From positions 1 to 64,000 of the forward strand of contig VFKA01000039.1 of NCBI GenBank assembly GCA_009885795.1: a stretch of 64,000 bases of DNA, given 5' to 3'. This DNA comes from Rhodospirillales bacterium (lineage in GTDB: Bacteria; Pseudomonadota; Alphaproteobacteria; Dongiales; Dongiaceae). The position numbers were made by a program, and so were the translations under genes. Shown in pieces: positions 25,387 through 33,901 of the stretch. The notes under the pieces were generated by a model, which saw only the letters and a list, made by a program, of their open reading frames with translations, was not told where the DNA came from and searched no databases. Positions within the stretch are counted from its first letter, which is position 1. Each line of letters starts with the position of its first letter.

Positions 25387-26475
25387 TCAGCCCTTTGCAC
25401 GCGGAGTCCCATGAAGAGCAATCTCCCATCCCCGCGCCAGCCGGCATGCTTCTTCGATTGATAGAGGATGTGCGGCTTGCCTGTTGAGATGTAAGGCAGC
25501 AAAACCGGCCTGAGGGCTTATGAAAGCGATCCCTGACAGATGAGCAATGGCCTGCGTGACGGTCACTGTGGGCGGTAGCGAGTTGTCAAAGGTCGATGCC
25601 TGAGCAGCGTTCGTTACCTCTGTCTCAAAAAGGTGTGTCGCGATTCGGTTTGCGAGGTCTCGAAGACTGCCAAATATATTGATTTTTAGGAGCGAGGAAC
25701 CAATCCCATCTGGAAGGACGAAAATGAGGATGTAAGTAGCGTCGGTAGCAAATTGCGACGCGTATTGAAGAGGAACCCACCTGTTCTCATGGGCGAGAGC
25801 GACCGGATCGTATTCATGCTCGGCAAACCGGGCGCCAGGGCCTTTCTTACGCTTTCTGACGGTCCACTGGAGCGCTGGAATGTCAAGCTGTTCAGCACTT
25901 GCTAGCGTCACTAGGTGGTGTCTCAAGGGAACGAAGGCTTCGGCATTTACGGCGTCTGGACCATGATTGCCCGATCCGTCGATCGTGAAAGTGTATCCCG
26001 GAAACTTCGATTCCAGCCGACGCGCGAAGGTCGCACGCAGATCGGGTTCAAAACCGAAGGACTTGATTTCGAAGAAGACGGGGTGAGCCAGAACGTCGAT
26101 GCGGCCATCAAGATCGATCTCGCGCCCGCGCAGTGTGGCTGCGTGCGCCACTTCAGGTTCAAAAGAAGTCCCTTGATCGATTAGCCAGCCGTAACCTTGC
26201 AGTTGTGCCAGGTAGCCAGACGCTGTGGATTCTTGTGTGAGGTTCTTGAAGAGCGTTGTGACGAGGCATGGTCGCACGCCAGTGATTGATCTAACATGGG
26301 CAAGCACGCCCGCTAAGCTTGCTGCGATGGCCTTACTATTCGCAAGGCTATAAGTAATTGGAGTTTCTAATGTGATCGGTACATCTGGAAGCGCATCTAT
26401 GCCGGTCGAGGACAGAGATGGTTGCAGGCGAATCAACTCGCGAGCAAACTGCATTCGGCTTCCCATACGTGTCAT
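25387..26475 (-). CDS. Putative PD-(D/E)XK nuclease-like protein
   Basis: Protein of 362 residues with no assigned family. The segment REIDLDGRIDVLAHPVFFEIKS (119-139) has the spacing of a PD-(D/E)XK nuclease core, Asp127 then Glu136-Ile-Lys138, with LQGYGWLIDQGTSFEPEV before it as the likely first helix and strand. The C-terminal two thirds contain a FVPLRHHLVTLASAEQ segment and a basic loop (RKRKKGPGARF). It lies upstream of the PLD-like gene. The start is ATG 26475 or 26466; a stop lies right upstream in this frame, while another frame is open there (see 26348-26659), so a frameshift is possible. Confidence 0.55.
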   Translation of the reverse strand: MTRMGSRMQFARELIRLQPSLSSTGIDALPDVPITLETPITYSLANSKAIAASLAGVLAHVRSITGVRPCLVTTLFKNLTQESTASGYLAQLQGYGWLIDQGTSFEPEVAHAATLRGREIDLDGRIDVLAHPVFFEIKSFGFEPDLRATFARRLESKFPGYTFTIDGSGNHGPDAVNAEAFVPLRHHLVTLASAEQLDIPALQWTVRKRKKGPGARFAEHEYDPVALAHENRWVPLQYASQFATDATYILIFVLPDGIGSSLLKINIFGSLRDLANRIATHLFETEVTNAAQASTFDNSLPPTVTVTQAIAHLSGIAFISPQAGFAALHLNRQAAHPLSIEEACRLARGWEIALHGTPRAKG

Positions 26476-26659
26476 AAGCTAAGTCGCCGAAAAAAAGATT
26501 GACCAGGCGCATTGTGACAAAGGCCTCCGCTTTCCTCTGAAAGATCGCATCGGTGTCAGGATTGATCGATTGACGCTCAATCTGCTCCCCCGCAAATGAC
26601 GACTTCGTTCGCACCGGACCCCGAAAGCACAAGTCTTGCGATGGAAGAGTGATATTCAT
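26348..26659 (-). CDS. Possible upstream ORF or frameshifted N-terminus of the nuclease-like gene
   Basis: A 103-codon frame beginning MNITLPSQDLCFRGPV. Its first ~60 residues look like protein (FQRKAEAFVTMRLVNLFFGDLAYDTYG), but the last ~40 overlap the start of the 25387-26475 gene in another frame. Either it is a small separate gene translated just before that gene, or it is the true N-terminus of that gene separated by one indel near 26480. No family recognised. Confidence 0.35.
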   Translation of the reverse strand: MNITLPSQDLCFRGPVRTKSSFAGEQIERQSINPDTDAIFQRKAEAFVTMRLVNLFFGDLAYDTYGKPNAVCSRVDSPATISVLDRHRCASRCTDHIRNSNYL

Positions 26660-26690
26660 AGCCGCCTAAGACCCGCATTAGCTGACTCCC

Positions 26691-27644
26691 ATGGCGCTCG
26701 ATCACTACATCTCCCAGGTCCATCTTAGGCGGTTCTACTCTCCCGCCCTGGACGGCCTTATGTACGCCATGCGCAAGAGTGACCTTAAACGGTTCACGCC
26801 GAACGCCAAAGCTGTTTGCTGCATCAACGAAGGCAATACCAATGAATATCTAGACCAACTTCGCGCCATAGAGGAATTTCTAATACCCGTTGAGAGCCGC
26901 TATAACGCTGCGGTTTCCGCACTTGAATCGGGGCAACCCGATCAGGAAGCCATCTATGTCGTGGCCGGCTTCGTGAGCTATGTCCTGACCTGTTCGCCGG
27001 CTGCTATGCGAATCAATTCAGGGCCATTGAAGGCCAACTTAGAGGCAACCGCAAAGCTTCTGGAAGCGATGGGAGCCATACCTCCGCCGCCGCCAGCCCT
27101 TGGTGGCAAGGACTTCACCGAGCTTCTGGAGTCGGGCAAGGTCATGTTTAGAATCGACCCTAAATATCCGCAGGCGGTTGGCATTTCGAGCATTCTTCAT
27201 CGGGTCGCGATGTTCGGCAATTTCAAATGGGACATTCTCATCAACGAACACGAGGATTGCCCCTTCTTCACGAGCGATTTTCCCGTGGGCAATGAACAAT
27301 CGCCTTGCGGTCGCGTATTGAATCGTATTGTTCCTCTTACACCGACAATCGCAATCCGCATCCAACCGAATATCGAACTTAATCGTGATGACGCCAATTT
27401 TGAATTTCGCCACTTCTCTTCCAAGCGGCGGAATGTGAAACGTCACGAAGCGGTCAGTGTCAACCGACTCTTGGTCCGGTCGGCAGAGGACACAGTGTTC
27501 TTTCGAGACGATCACTCGTGGGTCCCTGGCTTCATTGAGAAGAATCGCCATTTCCGAGTCGAGACGGAAACGACTGAAATTCCACTGCCACACGGGAGCG
27601 CGCAGTGGTCACGACAAGAAGTAAAGCCCTTCCGGCACTCCTAG
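26691..27644 (+). CDS. DUF4238-domain protein
   Basis: Protein of 317 residues with the DUF4238 opening: a His-Tyr-Ile start (DHYISQVHLRRFYSPALDG), then AVCCINEGNTNEYLDQLRAIEEFLIPVESRYNAAVSAL. The central WDILINEHEDCPFFTSDFPVG is another typical segment, followed by RIVPLTPTIAIRIQP and KRHEAVSVNRLLVRSAEDTVFF. The family is widespread in mobile regions; its function is unknown. The gene diverges from the PLD/PD-(D/E)XK pair about 215 bases away and shares their lower GC. Confidence 0.8.
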   Translation: MALDHYISQVHLRRFYSPALDGLMYAMRKSDLKRFTPNAKAVCCINEGNTNEYLDQLRAIEEFLIPVESRYNAAVSALESGQPDQEAIYVVAGFVSYVLTCSPAAMRINSGPLKANLEATAKLLEAMGAIPPPPPALGGKDFTELLESGKVMFRIDPKYPQAVGISSILHRVAMFGNFKWDILINEHEDCPFFTSDFPVGNEQSPCGRVLNRIVPLTPTIAIRIQPNIELNRDDANFEFRHFSSKRRNVKRHEAVSVNRLLVRSAEDTVFFRDDHSWVPGFIEKNRHFRVETETTEIPLPHGSAQWSRQEVKPFRHS

Positions 27645-27849
27645 CTTGAACTGGGCTGTTACGGATAGGTCAAGACTCATTGCGCGATGGGATTCTCCGC
27701 TCCTGGCATTGAGCGGACATGCCTGAAACCGAGGCAGTGCCAAGACTGCATGACGATCAATCTTTAGCGCAAGAACCGGATAGCCCGCCGGGCGCCGCCG
27801 CGCCAAATTGCCTGTCCTGACAACGTACCCGCGAAAGGCCCGCCGCACC

Positions 27850-28323
27850 ATGCCGCCGATCCAATTCGTCTCCATGCCGACCGACGAGGCGCTGGCGTTC
27901 CAGGCCGGCGCCGGGGACGCGAACGGCCAGGCGCCGGAGCGCCACGTCTCGGACGGCGGCGGCGTCCCCTGCCGGCATTGCCAGGCCGATGTCGCGGCGG
28001 GCGCGCCCTATCTCATCCTCGCCTACCGGCCGTTTCCCCGGGCGCAGCCCTACGCCGAGATTGGGCCGATATTCCTGCACGCGGAACCCTGCCCGCGCTA
28101 TCCGCCGACCGGCGCCGTGCCGCCCATGTTCCTCTCGCGCGAACGCTACCTCGTCAAGGGCTACGGCCGGAACGACCGGATCGTCTACGGAACCGGGCGG
28201 ATCGTCGCTTCGGCGGACGTCGCCGAGGCGGCCGCCTCGATCCTGGAGCGCGCCGGCGTTGCTTACGTCCATGCGCGCTCCGCCCTCAACAACTGCTTCC
28301 AATGCCGCATCGAACGTTCTTGA
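27850..28323 (+). CDS. DUF1203-domain protein
   Basis: Protein of 157 residues (ATG 27850, MPPIQFVSMPTDEAL; ATG 27808 adds 14 unconserved residues). The DUF1203 features are clear: PCRHCQADVAAGAPYLILAYRPF with a CxxC pair, PIFLHAEPCPRY, and the C-terminal YVHARSALNNCFQCRIER with a second CxxC-like pair. The four cysteines may bind zinc. The role is unknown. It is followed 19 bases later by an Ada-like gene, so co-expression is likely. Confidence 0.85.
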   Translation: MPPIQFVSMPTDEALAFQAGAGDANGQAPERHVSDGGGVPCRHCQADVAAGAPYLILAYRPFPRAQPYAEIGPIFLHAEPCPRYPPTGAVPPMFLSRERYLVKGYGRNDRIVYGTGRIVASADVAEAAASILERAGVAYVHARSALNNCFQCRIERS

Positions 28324-28342
28324 ACTAAGGAGCGCCCGCGCC

Positions 28343-29266
28343 ATGATGTCCCTCGAAGCCATGCCCCGATCCAAGCCCACCGCCCGCGCCGACCGCGACA
28401 TCGCCATCGTCGCCGAGGCGTGCCGCTACATCGAGGCGCGGACGGGCGAGGATGGCGAGGACGGCCCGGTGAGCCTGGCCGAGCTCGGGCGCCACTGCGC
28501 CATGAGCCCCTTTCATCTCCAGCGCCTGTTCAAGCGCGTCATGGGCGTGACGCCCCGCCAATATGCCGATGCGCGGCGCCTCCAACGCCTGCGCGCGGGG
28601 CTGCAGGAAGGCGAAGGCGTGGCGGCGGCCACCTATGGCGCCGGCTTCGGCTCGTCGAGCCGCGTCTATGAGCGCGCCGGCCCGCTGCTCGGCATGACCC
28701 CGGCCACCTATGCCAAGGGCGGCAAGGGCGCCCGCATCGCCTATTCGATCGCCGATAGCGAACTCGGCCGGCTGCTGGTGGCGGCGACCCCTCGCGGCGT
28801 GTGCTTCGTCGCCATCGGCCGCGACGACGCCAAGCTGGTGAAGGAACTTATTCAGGAATTCCCCGCCGCCGACGCCATGACCGAGGACGATTCGGCGCTC
28901 GGCGGCGCGGTCAATGCGATCCTCGCGCATCTCGACGGCAAGACGCCGCATGTGGATCTGCCGCTCGACATCCGCGCCACCGCGTTCCAGCGCCAGGTGT
29001 GGCAGACGCTGGCGCGAATTCCGCCGGGCGAGACGCGCAGCTATGGCGACATCGCGCGCGCGCTGGGCAATCCCGGCGCTGCCCGCGCCGTCGGGGGCGC
29101 CTGCGCCGCCAACCCGGTCGCGCTCGTGGTCCCCTGTCATCGCGCGCTGCCCCAAACCGGCGGGACCGGCGGCTATCGCTGGGGCGGCGACGTGAAATCG
29201 GCCATTCTGGGTAAGGAAAAAATGCATAAGCCGAGGGCTGCGGCGGCCGGTTCCCGGGCGCCGTGA
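28343..29266 (+). CDS. Ada-like AraC HTH / O6-methylguanine-DNA methyltransferase fusion
   Basis: Two-domain DNA alkylation repair protein of about 307 residues. Residues ~20-125 form an AraC-type HTH (SLAELGRHCAMSPFHLQRLFKRVMGVTPRQYADARR); ~130-295 form the suicide methyltransferase domain with PCHR (Cys265) in ALVVPCHRALPQTG and FQRQVWQTLARIPPGETRSYGDIA. The N-terminal zinc domain of full Ada, which takes methyl groups from phosphotriesters, is absent, so how it would be activated as a regulator is unclear. The start is ATG 28343 or 28346 after AAGGAG. Confidence 0.93.
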   Translation: MMSLEAMPRSKPTARADRDIAIVAEACRYIEARTGEDGEDGPVSLAELGRHCAMSPFHLQRLFKRVMGVTPRQYADARRLQRLRAGLQEGEGVAAATYGAGFGSSSRVYERAGPLLGMTPATYAKGGKGARIAYSIADSELGRLLVAATPRGVCFVAIGRDDAKLVKELIQEFPAADAMTEDDSALGGAVNAILAHLDGKTPHVDLPLDIRATAFQRQVWQTLARIPPGETRSYGDIARALGNPGAARAVGGACAANPVALVVPCHRALPQTGGTGGYRWGGDVKSAILGKEKMHKPRAAAAGSRAP

Positions 29267-29309
29267 AGGTCTCTTGCCGGGGGCCGCGCGGTATGGTTAG
29301 TCAGTCGTC

Positions 29310-30110
29310 ATGGCCGCCCCCCGCAAACCCGTCCTCCGCCGCCGCGCCGATCCGATCGTCAAGAAAAAGATCGAGCCTCGTCAACAGGTTAGCCTGGAGG
29401 CGGGCGGCGGGCGCGTGATCGCCAACGACCATCTGGAAGTGGCCGACCGGCGCCTGCCGCTGGTCTTTCTCCAGAACAAGCGGGCGCGGCGCATCATTCT
29501 GCGGCTCGACCACGGCAAGGCCCGCATCGTGGTGGTGCTGCCCACGCGCGCCACGCGCAAAGAGGGCCACCGCTTCCTGCTCCAGAACAAGGGCTGGATT
29601 CGCGAGCGCCTCGAGCTCATGCCCCCGCGCGAGCGCTTCCGCCACGGGGCCGTCATCCCGTTCATGGGGGTCGAACATCGCATCCGCCACCGCCCTCGCG
29701 CCGTGCCGGGCATCTGGCGCGAAGACAACACGATCCACGTCGGCGGCCCGCGCGAACAGGTGTCCAAGCGCGTCGAGAACTGGCTGAAGCGCGAGGCGCG
29801 CCGCGAACTCGAGCGCCGCGCCCAGGTGAAGGCCATGCGCATCGACCGGACCATCACCGGCTTGACGCTGCGCGATCCGCGCAGCCGCTGGGGCAGCTGC
29901 ACCCCCGAAGGCGTGCTGTCGTTCTCCTGGCGGCTCATCATGGCGCCGCGCCCGGTCATCGATTACGTGGTCGCGCATGAAGTGGCGCATCTGAAGGAGC
30001 TCAATCACGGCGGACGGTTCTGGAAGCTGACCGACACGCTGACGCGCCACATGGAATCCTCGCGCGGCTGGCTGCTCCAGAGCGGGCCGTCGCTTCACCG
30101 CTACGGCTGA
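29310..30110 (+). CDS. YgjP-like metalloprotease (SprT/DUF45-type)
   Basis: Soluble zinc metallopeptidase of 266 residues. The zinc motif is HEVAHL (His223, Glu224, His227) with a third ligand in ELNHGGRFW (His233). The upstream DPRSRWGSCTPEGVLSFSWRLIMAP is the YgjP family hallmark. The N-terminal part (RARRIILRLDHGKARIVVVLP) matches the family beta domain. Substrate unknown in alphaproteobacteria. An SDR gene follows ten bases later. Confidence 0.92.
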   Translation: MAAPRKPVLRRRADPIVKKKIEPRQQVSLEAGGGRVIANDHLEVADRRLPLVFLQNKRARRIILRLDHGKARIVVVLPTRATRKEGHRFLLQNKGWIRERLELMPPRERFRHGAVIPFMGVEHRIRHRPRAVPGIWREDNTIHVGGPREQVSKRVENWLKREARRELERRAQVKAMRIDRTITGLTLRDPRSRWGSCTPEGVLSFSWRLIMAPRPVIDYVVAHEVAHLKELNHGGRFWKLTDTLTRHMESSRGWLLQSGPSLHRYG

Positions 30111-30120
30111 GGAACCCGAC

Positions 30121-30867
30121 ATGACCGGACAACTCGAAGGCCGGCGCGCGCTGGTCACGGGAGCCTCGCGCGGCATCGGCAAGGCGATCGCCACGCTCTT
30201 CGCCGCCGAAGGCGCCATGGTCGCGATCCATCACCACCCCGAACAGCAACGGCAGGCCAAGGATGCGGCGGCGGCGATCGGTGGCAAGGCCCTCACGGTC
30301 GAGGCGGACCTCCTGGACGAAGCCCAGATCGAGCGCATGGTCGAGGAGGCGGTCTCGCGCCTCGGCGGCCTCGACATCCTCGTCAACAACGCCGGCGTGA
30401 TGCTGGAGCGCCCGTTGTTCGAAACCACGTCCGCCGATTTCGACCGGGTCGTGGGCGTAAACCTGCGCGCCGTCTTCCTCGTCGGGCGCGAGGCCATTCG
30501 TCCGATGGCGCGGGCCAAGAGCGGCCGGGTGATCAACATCGCCTCCGAGCTTGGCATTCTCGGGCGCGCCGGCTTTTCGGCCTATTGCGCCTCGAAGGGC
30601 GGAGTCATCGCGCTGACCCGCGCCTGGGCGCGCGAATTCGGGCCGGACATCCTGGTGAATTCGATCGCGCCCGGACCGATCGACACCGACATGCTGAGCC
30701 TCGCCGTCATGAGCGCCGAGTGGATCGCCAGGGAGACCGACATTCCGCTGCGCCGTGTCGGAAAGCCTGGGGAGATCGCGTCCACGGCCCTCTTCCTCGC
30801 CGGTCCCGGCGCCAGCTACATCACCGGCCAGTGCCTCGGCCCCAATGGCGGCGCGGTCATGACCTGA
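30121..30867 (+). CDS. Short-chain dehydrogenase/reductase (FabG-like)
   Basis: NAD(P)-dependent oxidoreductase of 248 residues. The cofactor motif is VTGASRGIGKAIA (TGxxxGxG), then NNAG at the end of strand 4, the catalytic Ser in GRVINIASELG, and YCASKGG with the Tyr and Lys of the YxxxK motif. The C-terminal PGEIASTALFLAGPGASYITGQCLG matches FabG-type enzymes. Substrate unknown; 3-oxoacyl-ACP reductase or a related dehydrogenase. Confidence 0.9.
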   Translation: MTGQLEGRRALVTGASRGIGKAIATLFAAEGAMVAIHHHPEQQRQAKDAAAAIGGKALTVEADLLDEAQIERMVEEAVSRLGGLDILVNNAGVMLERPLFETTSADFDRVVGVNLRAVFLVGREAIRPMARAKSGRVINIASELGILGRAGFSAYCASKGGVIALTRAWAREFGPDILVNSIAPGPIDTDMLSLAVMSAEWIARETDIPLRRVGKPGEIASTALFLAGPGASYITGQCLGPNGGAVMT

Positions 30868-30875
30868 AGGCGGCC

Positions 30876-31640
30876 TTATCCGCCGGTCGAAAGAAACCGG
30901 CGCCCCCCGCCCTCCAGGACCAGGCAGGTGAGGCGCCCGGAATAAAACGCCCCGGTGTCGATGCCGATGCGGTTCGCGCGCATCTCCGGCTCGGGCACCG
31001 GCGTATGGCCGTGCACCACGACCGCGCCATGATCGCCGGTCCAGCCCAGGAACGGCTCGCGGATCCATAAGAGATCCGCGGGCGCCTGACGGTCGAGAGG
31101 CACCCCCGGCCTGATCCCGGCGTGCACGAAGAGATAATCGCCTTCCCGATGCTCGAGGGCGAGACCTTCGAGGAACGCACGGTGCGCAGGGGGCAGGCGC
31201 TTGCCGAACGCGCGTTGCGCCTTGCCGGGATCGACATCGTCCGCCGCCACGCCATAGCTTCGAAGCGTCGCGTCCCCGTCATTCATGAGCCAAATTCCTC
31301 CGGCGCCGCCGTCGAGGAAACGCAGCAGCAGATCCTCGTGATTGCCCTTGAGGTGAACGGACTGGAATCCGGCGAGCGGCGCGCCGATGAGACGGTCGAG
31401 CACGCCCCTGGAATCGGGCCCGCGATCCACATAGTCGCCCAAATGGACGATGACCCGCCGCTCCACGGGCCGGGCGCGCGCGTCGATCTCGATCAGGCGA
31501 TGCAGCTCGGCCAACAGATCGCCGCGCCCATGAATGTCGCCGATGGCGTAGACGATGGTGTCGTCGGGAGCTCTAGGACGATTGTCCCGTTCCACCGAAC
31601 CGCGCCTCAAACGGCGCCCGCGCGCCGGATCTCCGACCAA
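30876..31640 (-). CDS. Metallophosphoesterase (PPP-type serine/threonine phosphatase)
   Basis: Calcineurin-like phosphoesterase of up to 254 residues. All metal motifs are present: GDIHG, HLGDYVDRGPDSRG, LKGNHEDLLL, VHAGIRPGVPLD and HGHTPVPEPE. Length and order fit bacterial PPP-type phosphatases, or possibly a diadenosine tetraphosphatase. The first ~25 residues are not conserved; they overlap the end of the next upstream gene by 34 bases, so a later start is possible. Convergent with the SDR gene, stops only 8 bases apart. Confidence 0.9.
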   Translation of the reverse strand: MVGDPARGRRLRRGSVERDNRPRAPDDTIVYAIGDIHGRGDLLAELHRLIEIDARARPVERRVIVHLGDYVDRGPDSRGVLDRLIGAPLAGFQSVHLKGNHEDLLLRFLDGGAGGIWLMNDGDATLRSYGVAADDVDPGKAQRAFGKRLPPAHRAFLEGLALEHREGDYLFVHAGIRPGVPLDRQAPADLLWIREPFLGWTGDHGAVVVHGHTPVPEPEMRANRIGIDTGAFYSGRLTCLVLEGGGRRFLSTGG

Positions 31641-33733
31641 AGCTGGCGCCCGCCGCGATTATCCAAGTAGTTGACCAGCGCCACGACCGCGCGCCGGTCA
31701 TAGGCCCGCCCCGATTCCTGGAGCAGGGCGGCCACGGCCTCGTCGAGATCGAGCGCCTGGCGATGGGCGCGCCGGCTCGCCATGCCGACGAAGGCGTTGG
31801 CGACGGCGACCACGCGCGCGGTGGGCAGAATCGCCTCGCCGGCAACGCCCCCAGGCGACCCGGCTGGCGAGCCGGCGCCGTCCCAACGCAGCATTGCCTG
31901 GCGCAAGGTCTCGACCACCGGTCCATCGAACTCGACGTCGCGCAGCAGCTCGGCGCTGGCCTCGATGCCGGCGCGCACCTGGCGCCGCTCGTCGGCGCTC
32001 AACGGGGCGTTCCTCGTCAGCATGTCCGCCGGCACCAGGATCTTGCCGAGATTGAGCAGCCTGCCGGCGGTTTCCGCGGTATCGATGTCGCCGGCGTTCA
32101 TGCCCATTTCAAGCGCGATGGCGCGCGCCGCCTCGGCAACGCGCAGCGAATGATCGGCCGCGAACGGATCGCGCCGGTCGACGACGGCGACGAGCGTGCC
32201 GACGAGCTGCTGGAGGATGCGCGCGCGCCGCTCGCGCTCGGTCACCGCCTCGGTGATGTCGCTTTCGACCACCAGCACGCCGGGCGGCATGCCGCTTTCG
32301 GCGCCGACGGGAATATGGTCCGACTGCACGATCTTCGTCTTGCCTTCGATCTCGATCCGCGCCACCTCGGTCACCCGATGGCCGCGCTCGAGCGCCCGCA
32401 TGTTGAGCTCGAGCGCGCGCTTGGCGGCGTCTTGTCCCATCACCGCGGTCATGGACTTGCCGATGAGATCCTCCGTCTCGACCCCGGCGGCGCGCGCCAC
32501 CTGGATGTTGGCGAAACGGTAGTGCCCGTCCCGGTCGAGAATGTAGATGCTCGTTGGCTGGCTGTCGGTGACGAGGCCGAGAAGGTTGCGTTGCGATTCG
32601 AAGCGCCGCGCCAGCGCTTGATAGCGCCGCGCCGCCTCGCTCGCGCGGCGCGAAGAGCCGTGACGCCAGACCGCCAGGACCAGGATCCCGGCCGCCGCGA
32701 GGCCGAGCAGAAGCACGCTCAGCAGCCGCGTGCGCCTGGCGTCGCTGTCGGCCAGCGCCTCGGCGCGGTCGGCCTTGTAGAGGAGCGTCCAGGGGACGTT
32801 GGTGAAGCCGCGCGCCACCAGCAGCACGCCATGGCCCCGATAATCGACGCGGGCGGCAAAGCCGCCCGGATTATCGAGGGCATAAGCCGCGTCCAGCTCC
32901 GGCGTATCGGCCGACAGTTTCAGCGCCAACGCCTGCGTGCCGTCGCCGAGCGGCGACAGGTACTCGACCGCCGCCCCGGCGCGCCGGACCAGCACCGCCT
33001 CGGCGCTGACCACGGTCTCGCCGGGCTGGCGCAGCAGCGGGAAGAGTTCGCCGCCGACCTCCTTGACGCCGAGCACATAGCCGATCTGCGAGGCCTGGTC
33101 CGGGTCCTCCTGAACCGCGAACACCGGTGCCGCGAACGCCATGGCCGGCTGTCCGGCGCCATTCTGGAAGAGATCCATGATTCCGGTACGCCCGGGCTCG
33201 AGCCGGGCGAGGAAGTCGGCGAGGCCGCCCTCGACCACCGGCATGCCGGGTGTCGCCGCGATGGCCCGCCCGGCGCGATCGACGAGGCCGAGGCCGGCGA
33301 CGCCGACGCGGTCGACATTGGCCGGCACCTCGCTTGCCGTGGCGGTCGGTGAGAATCCGGCGCGCTCGGCGGTGACGATCAACAGGTTGCGCAGGAACTG
33401 GCCTTGCGTGTCGATCAGGAATTGCCGTTCCGAATCCGTCGCGGCGGCGACGAGCTGCGACATGTAGAGCTGCAAGGACGCGTTTTCGGCCAACGCCACC
33501 ATCTCGCCCTGCTGGTCGGCGAGCCAGGAATTGACCGCGGCGAAGCGGCTGTCGGCGACGATGCCAAGGCGCACTTGCCAAGCATGGAGATCGCGCTGGC
33601 GCTCGTCCTCGACGAATCGCAAAGTCAGATAGACGCCGACCGCGCCGGCAAGAAGCAAAAGAACGATCGTCGCCGCGAAGCGGCGCGCGGCGCGGTTGGC
33701 GGCTTTTTTATCGAGCGCGCGATCATCGTCCAC
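31607..33733 (-). CDS. Membrane CACHE-PAS sensor with degenerate HD-GYP domain
   Basis: Inner-membrane signalling protein of 708 residues. One TM segment (about 20-42) precedes a large periplasmic region of dCACHE type (WQVRLGIVADSRFAAVNSWLAD ... NVPWTLLYKADRAEA), a second TM lies near 340-358, then a PAS domain (LVTDSQPTSIYILDRDGHYRFAN), then an HD-GYP-like domain. In that domain the first His is kept (DHSLRVAEAARAIALEMG) but HDIGK is replaced by LNLGK and HHExxDGxGYP by MLRWDGAGSP. Metal-dependent c-di-GMP hydrolysis is therefore unlikely; it may bind or sense a ligand. Neighbours include a LapG-like protease and a degenerate EAL protein. Confidence 0.88.
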   Translation of the reverse strand: MDDDRALDKKAANRAARRFAATIVLLLLAGAVGVYLTLRFVEDERQRDLHAWQVRLGIVADSRFAAVNSWLADQQGEMVALAENASLQLYMSQLVAAATDSERQFLIDTQGQFLRNLLIVTAERAGFSPTATASEVPANVDRVGVAGLGLVDRAGRAIAATPGMPVVEGGLADFLARLEPGRTGIMDLFQNGAGQPAMAFAAPVFAVQEDPDQASQIGYVLGVKEVGGELFPLLRQPGETVVSAEAVLVRRAGAAVEYLSPLGDGTQALALKLSADTPELDAAYALDNPGGFAARVDYRGHGVLLVARGFTNVPWTLLYKADRAEALADSDARRTRLLSVLLLGLAAAGILVLAVWRHGSSRRASEAARRYQALARRFESQRNLLGLVTDSQPTSIYILDRDGHYRFANIQVARAAGVETEDLIGKSMTAVMGQDAAKRALELNMRALERGHRVTEVARIEIEGKTKIVQSDHIPVGAESGMPPGVLVVESDITEAVTERERRARILQQLVGTLVAVVDRRDPFAADHSLRVAEAARAIALEMGMNAGDIDTAETAGRLLNLGKILVPADMLTRNAPLSADERRQVRAGIEASAELLRDVEFDGPVVETLRQAMLRWDGAGSPAGSPGGVAGEAILPTARVVAVANAFVGMASRRAHRQALDLDEAVAALLQESGRAYDRRAVVALVNYLDNRGGRQLWSEIRRAGAV

Positions 33734-33901
33734 GCCGGCCTGCTTTTCGTGAGTGAACCCCTATCGGTGTCCGTCAATAATCTTGCCCGCGCTCCGTGTC
33801 CAGTCTCCTGCCCCATCGGCGCCGGTTAAGGCCCTGTTAATTCGCGTTTTCTACTCTCGACCTTAGCCCAACTCCCGATCGCGAAAGGCCTTGGCCAAAC
33901 C

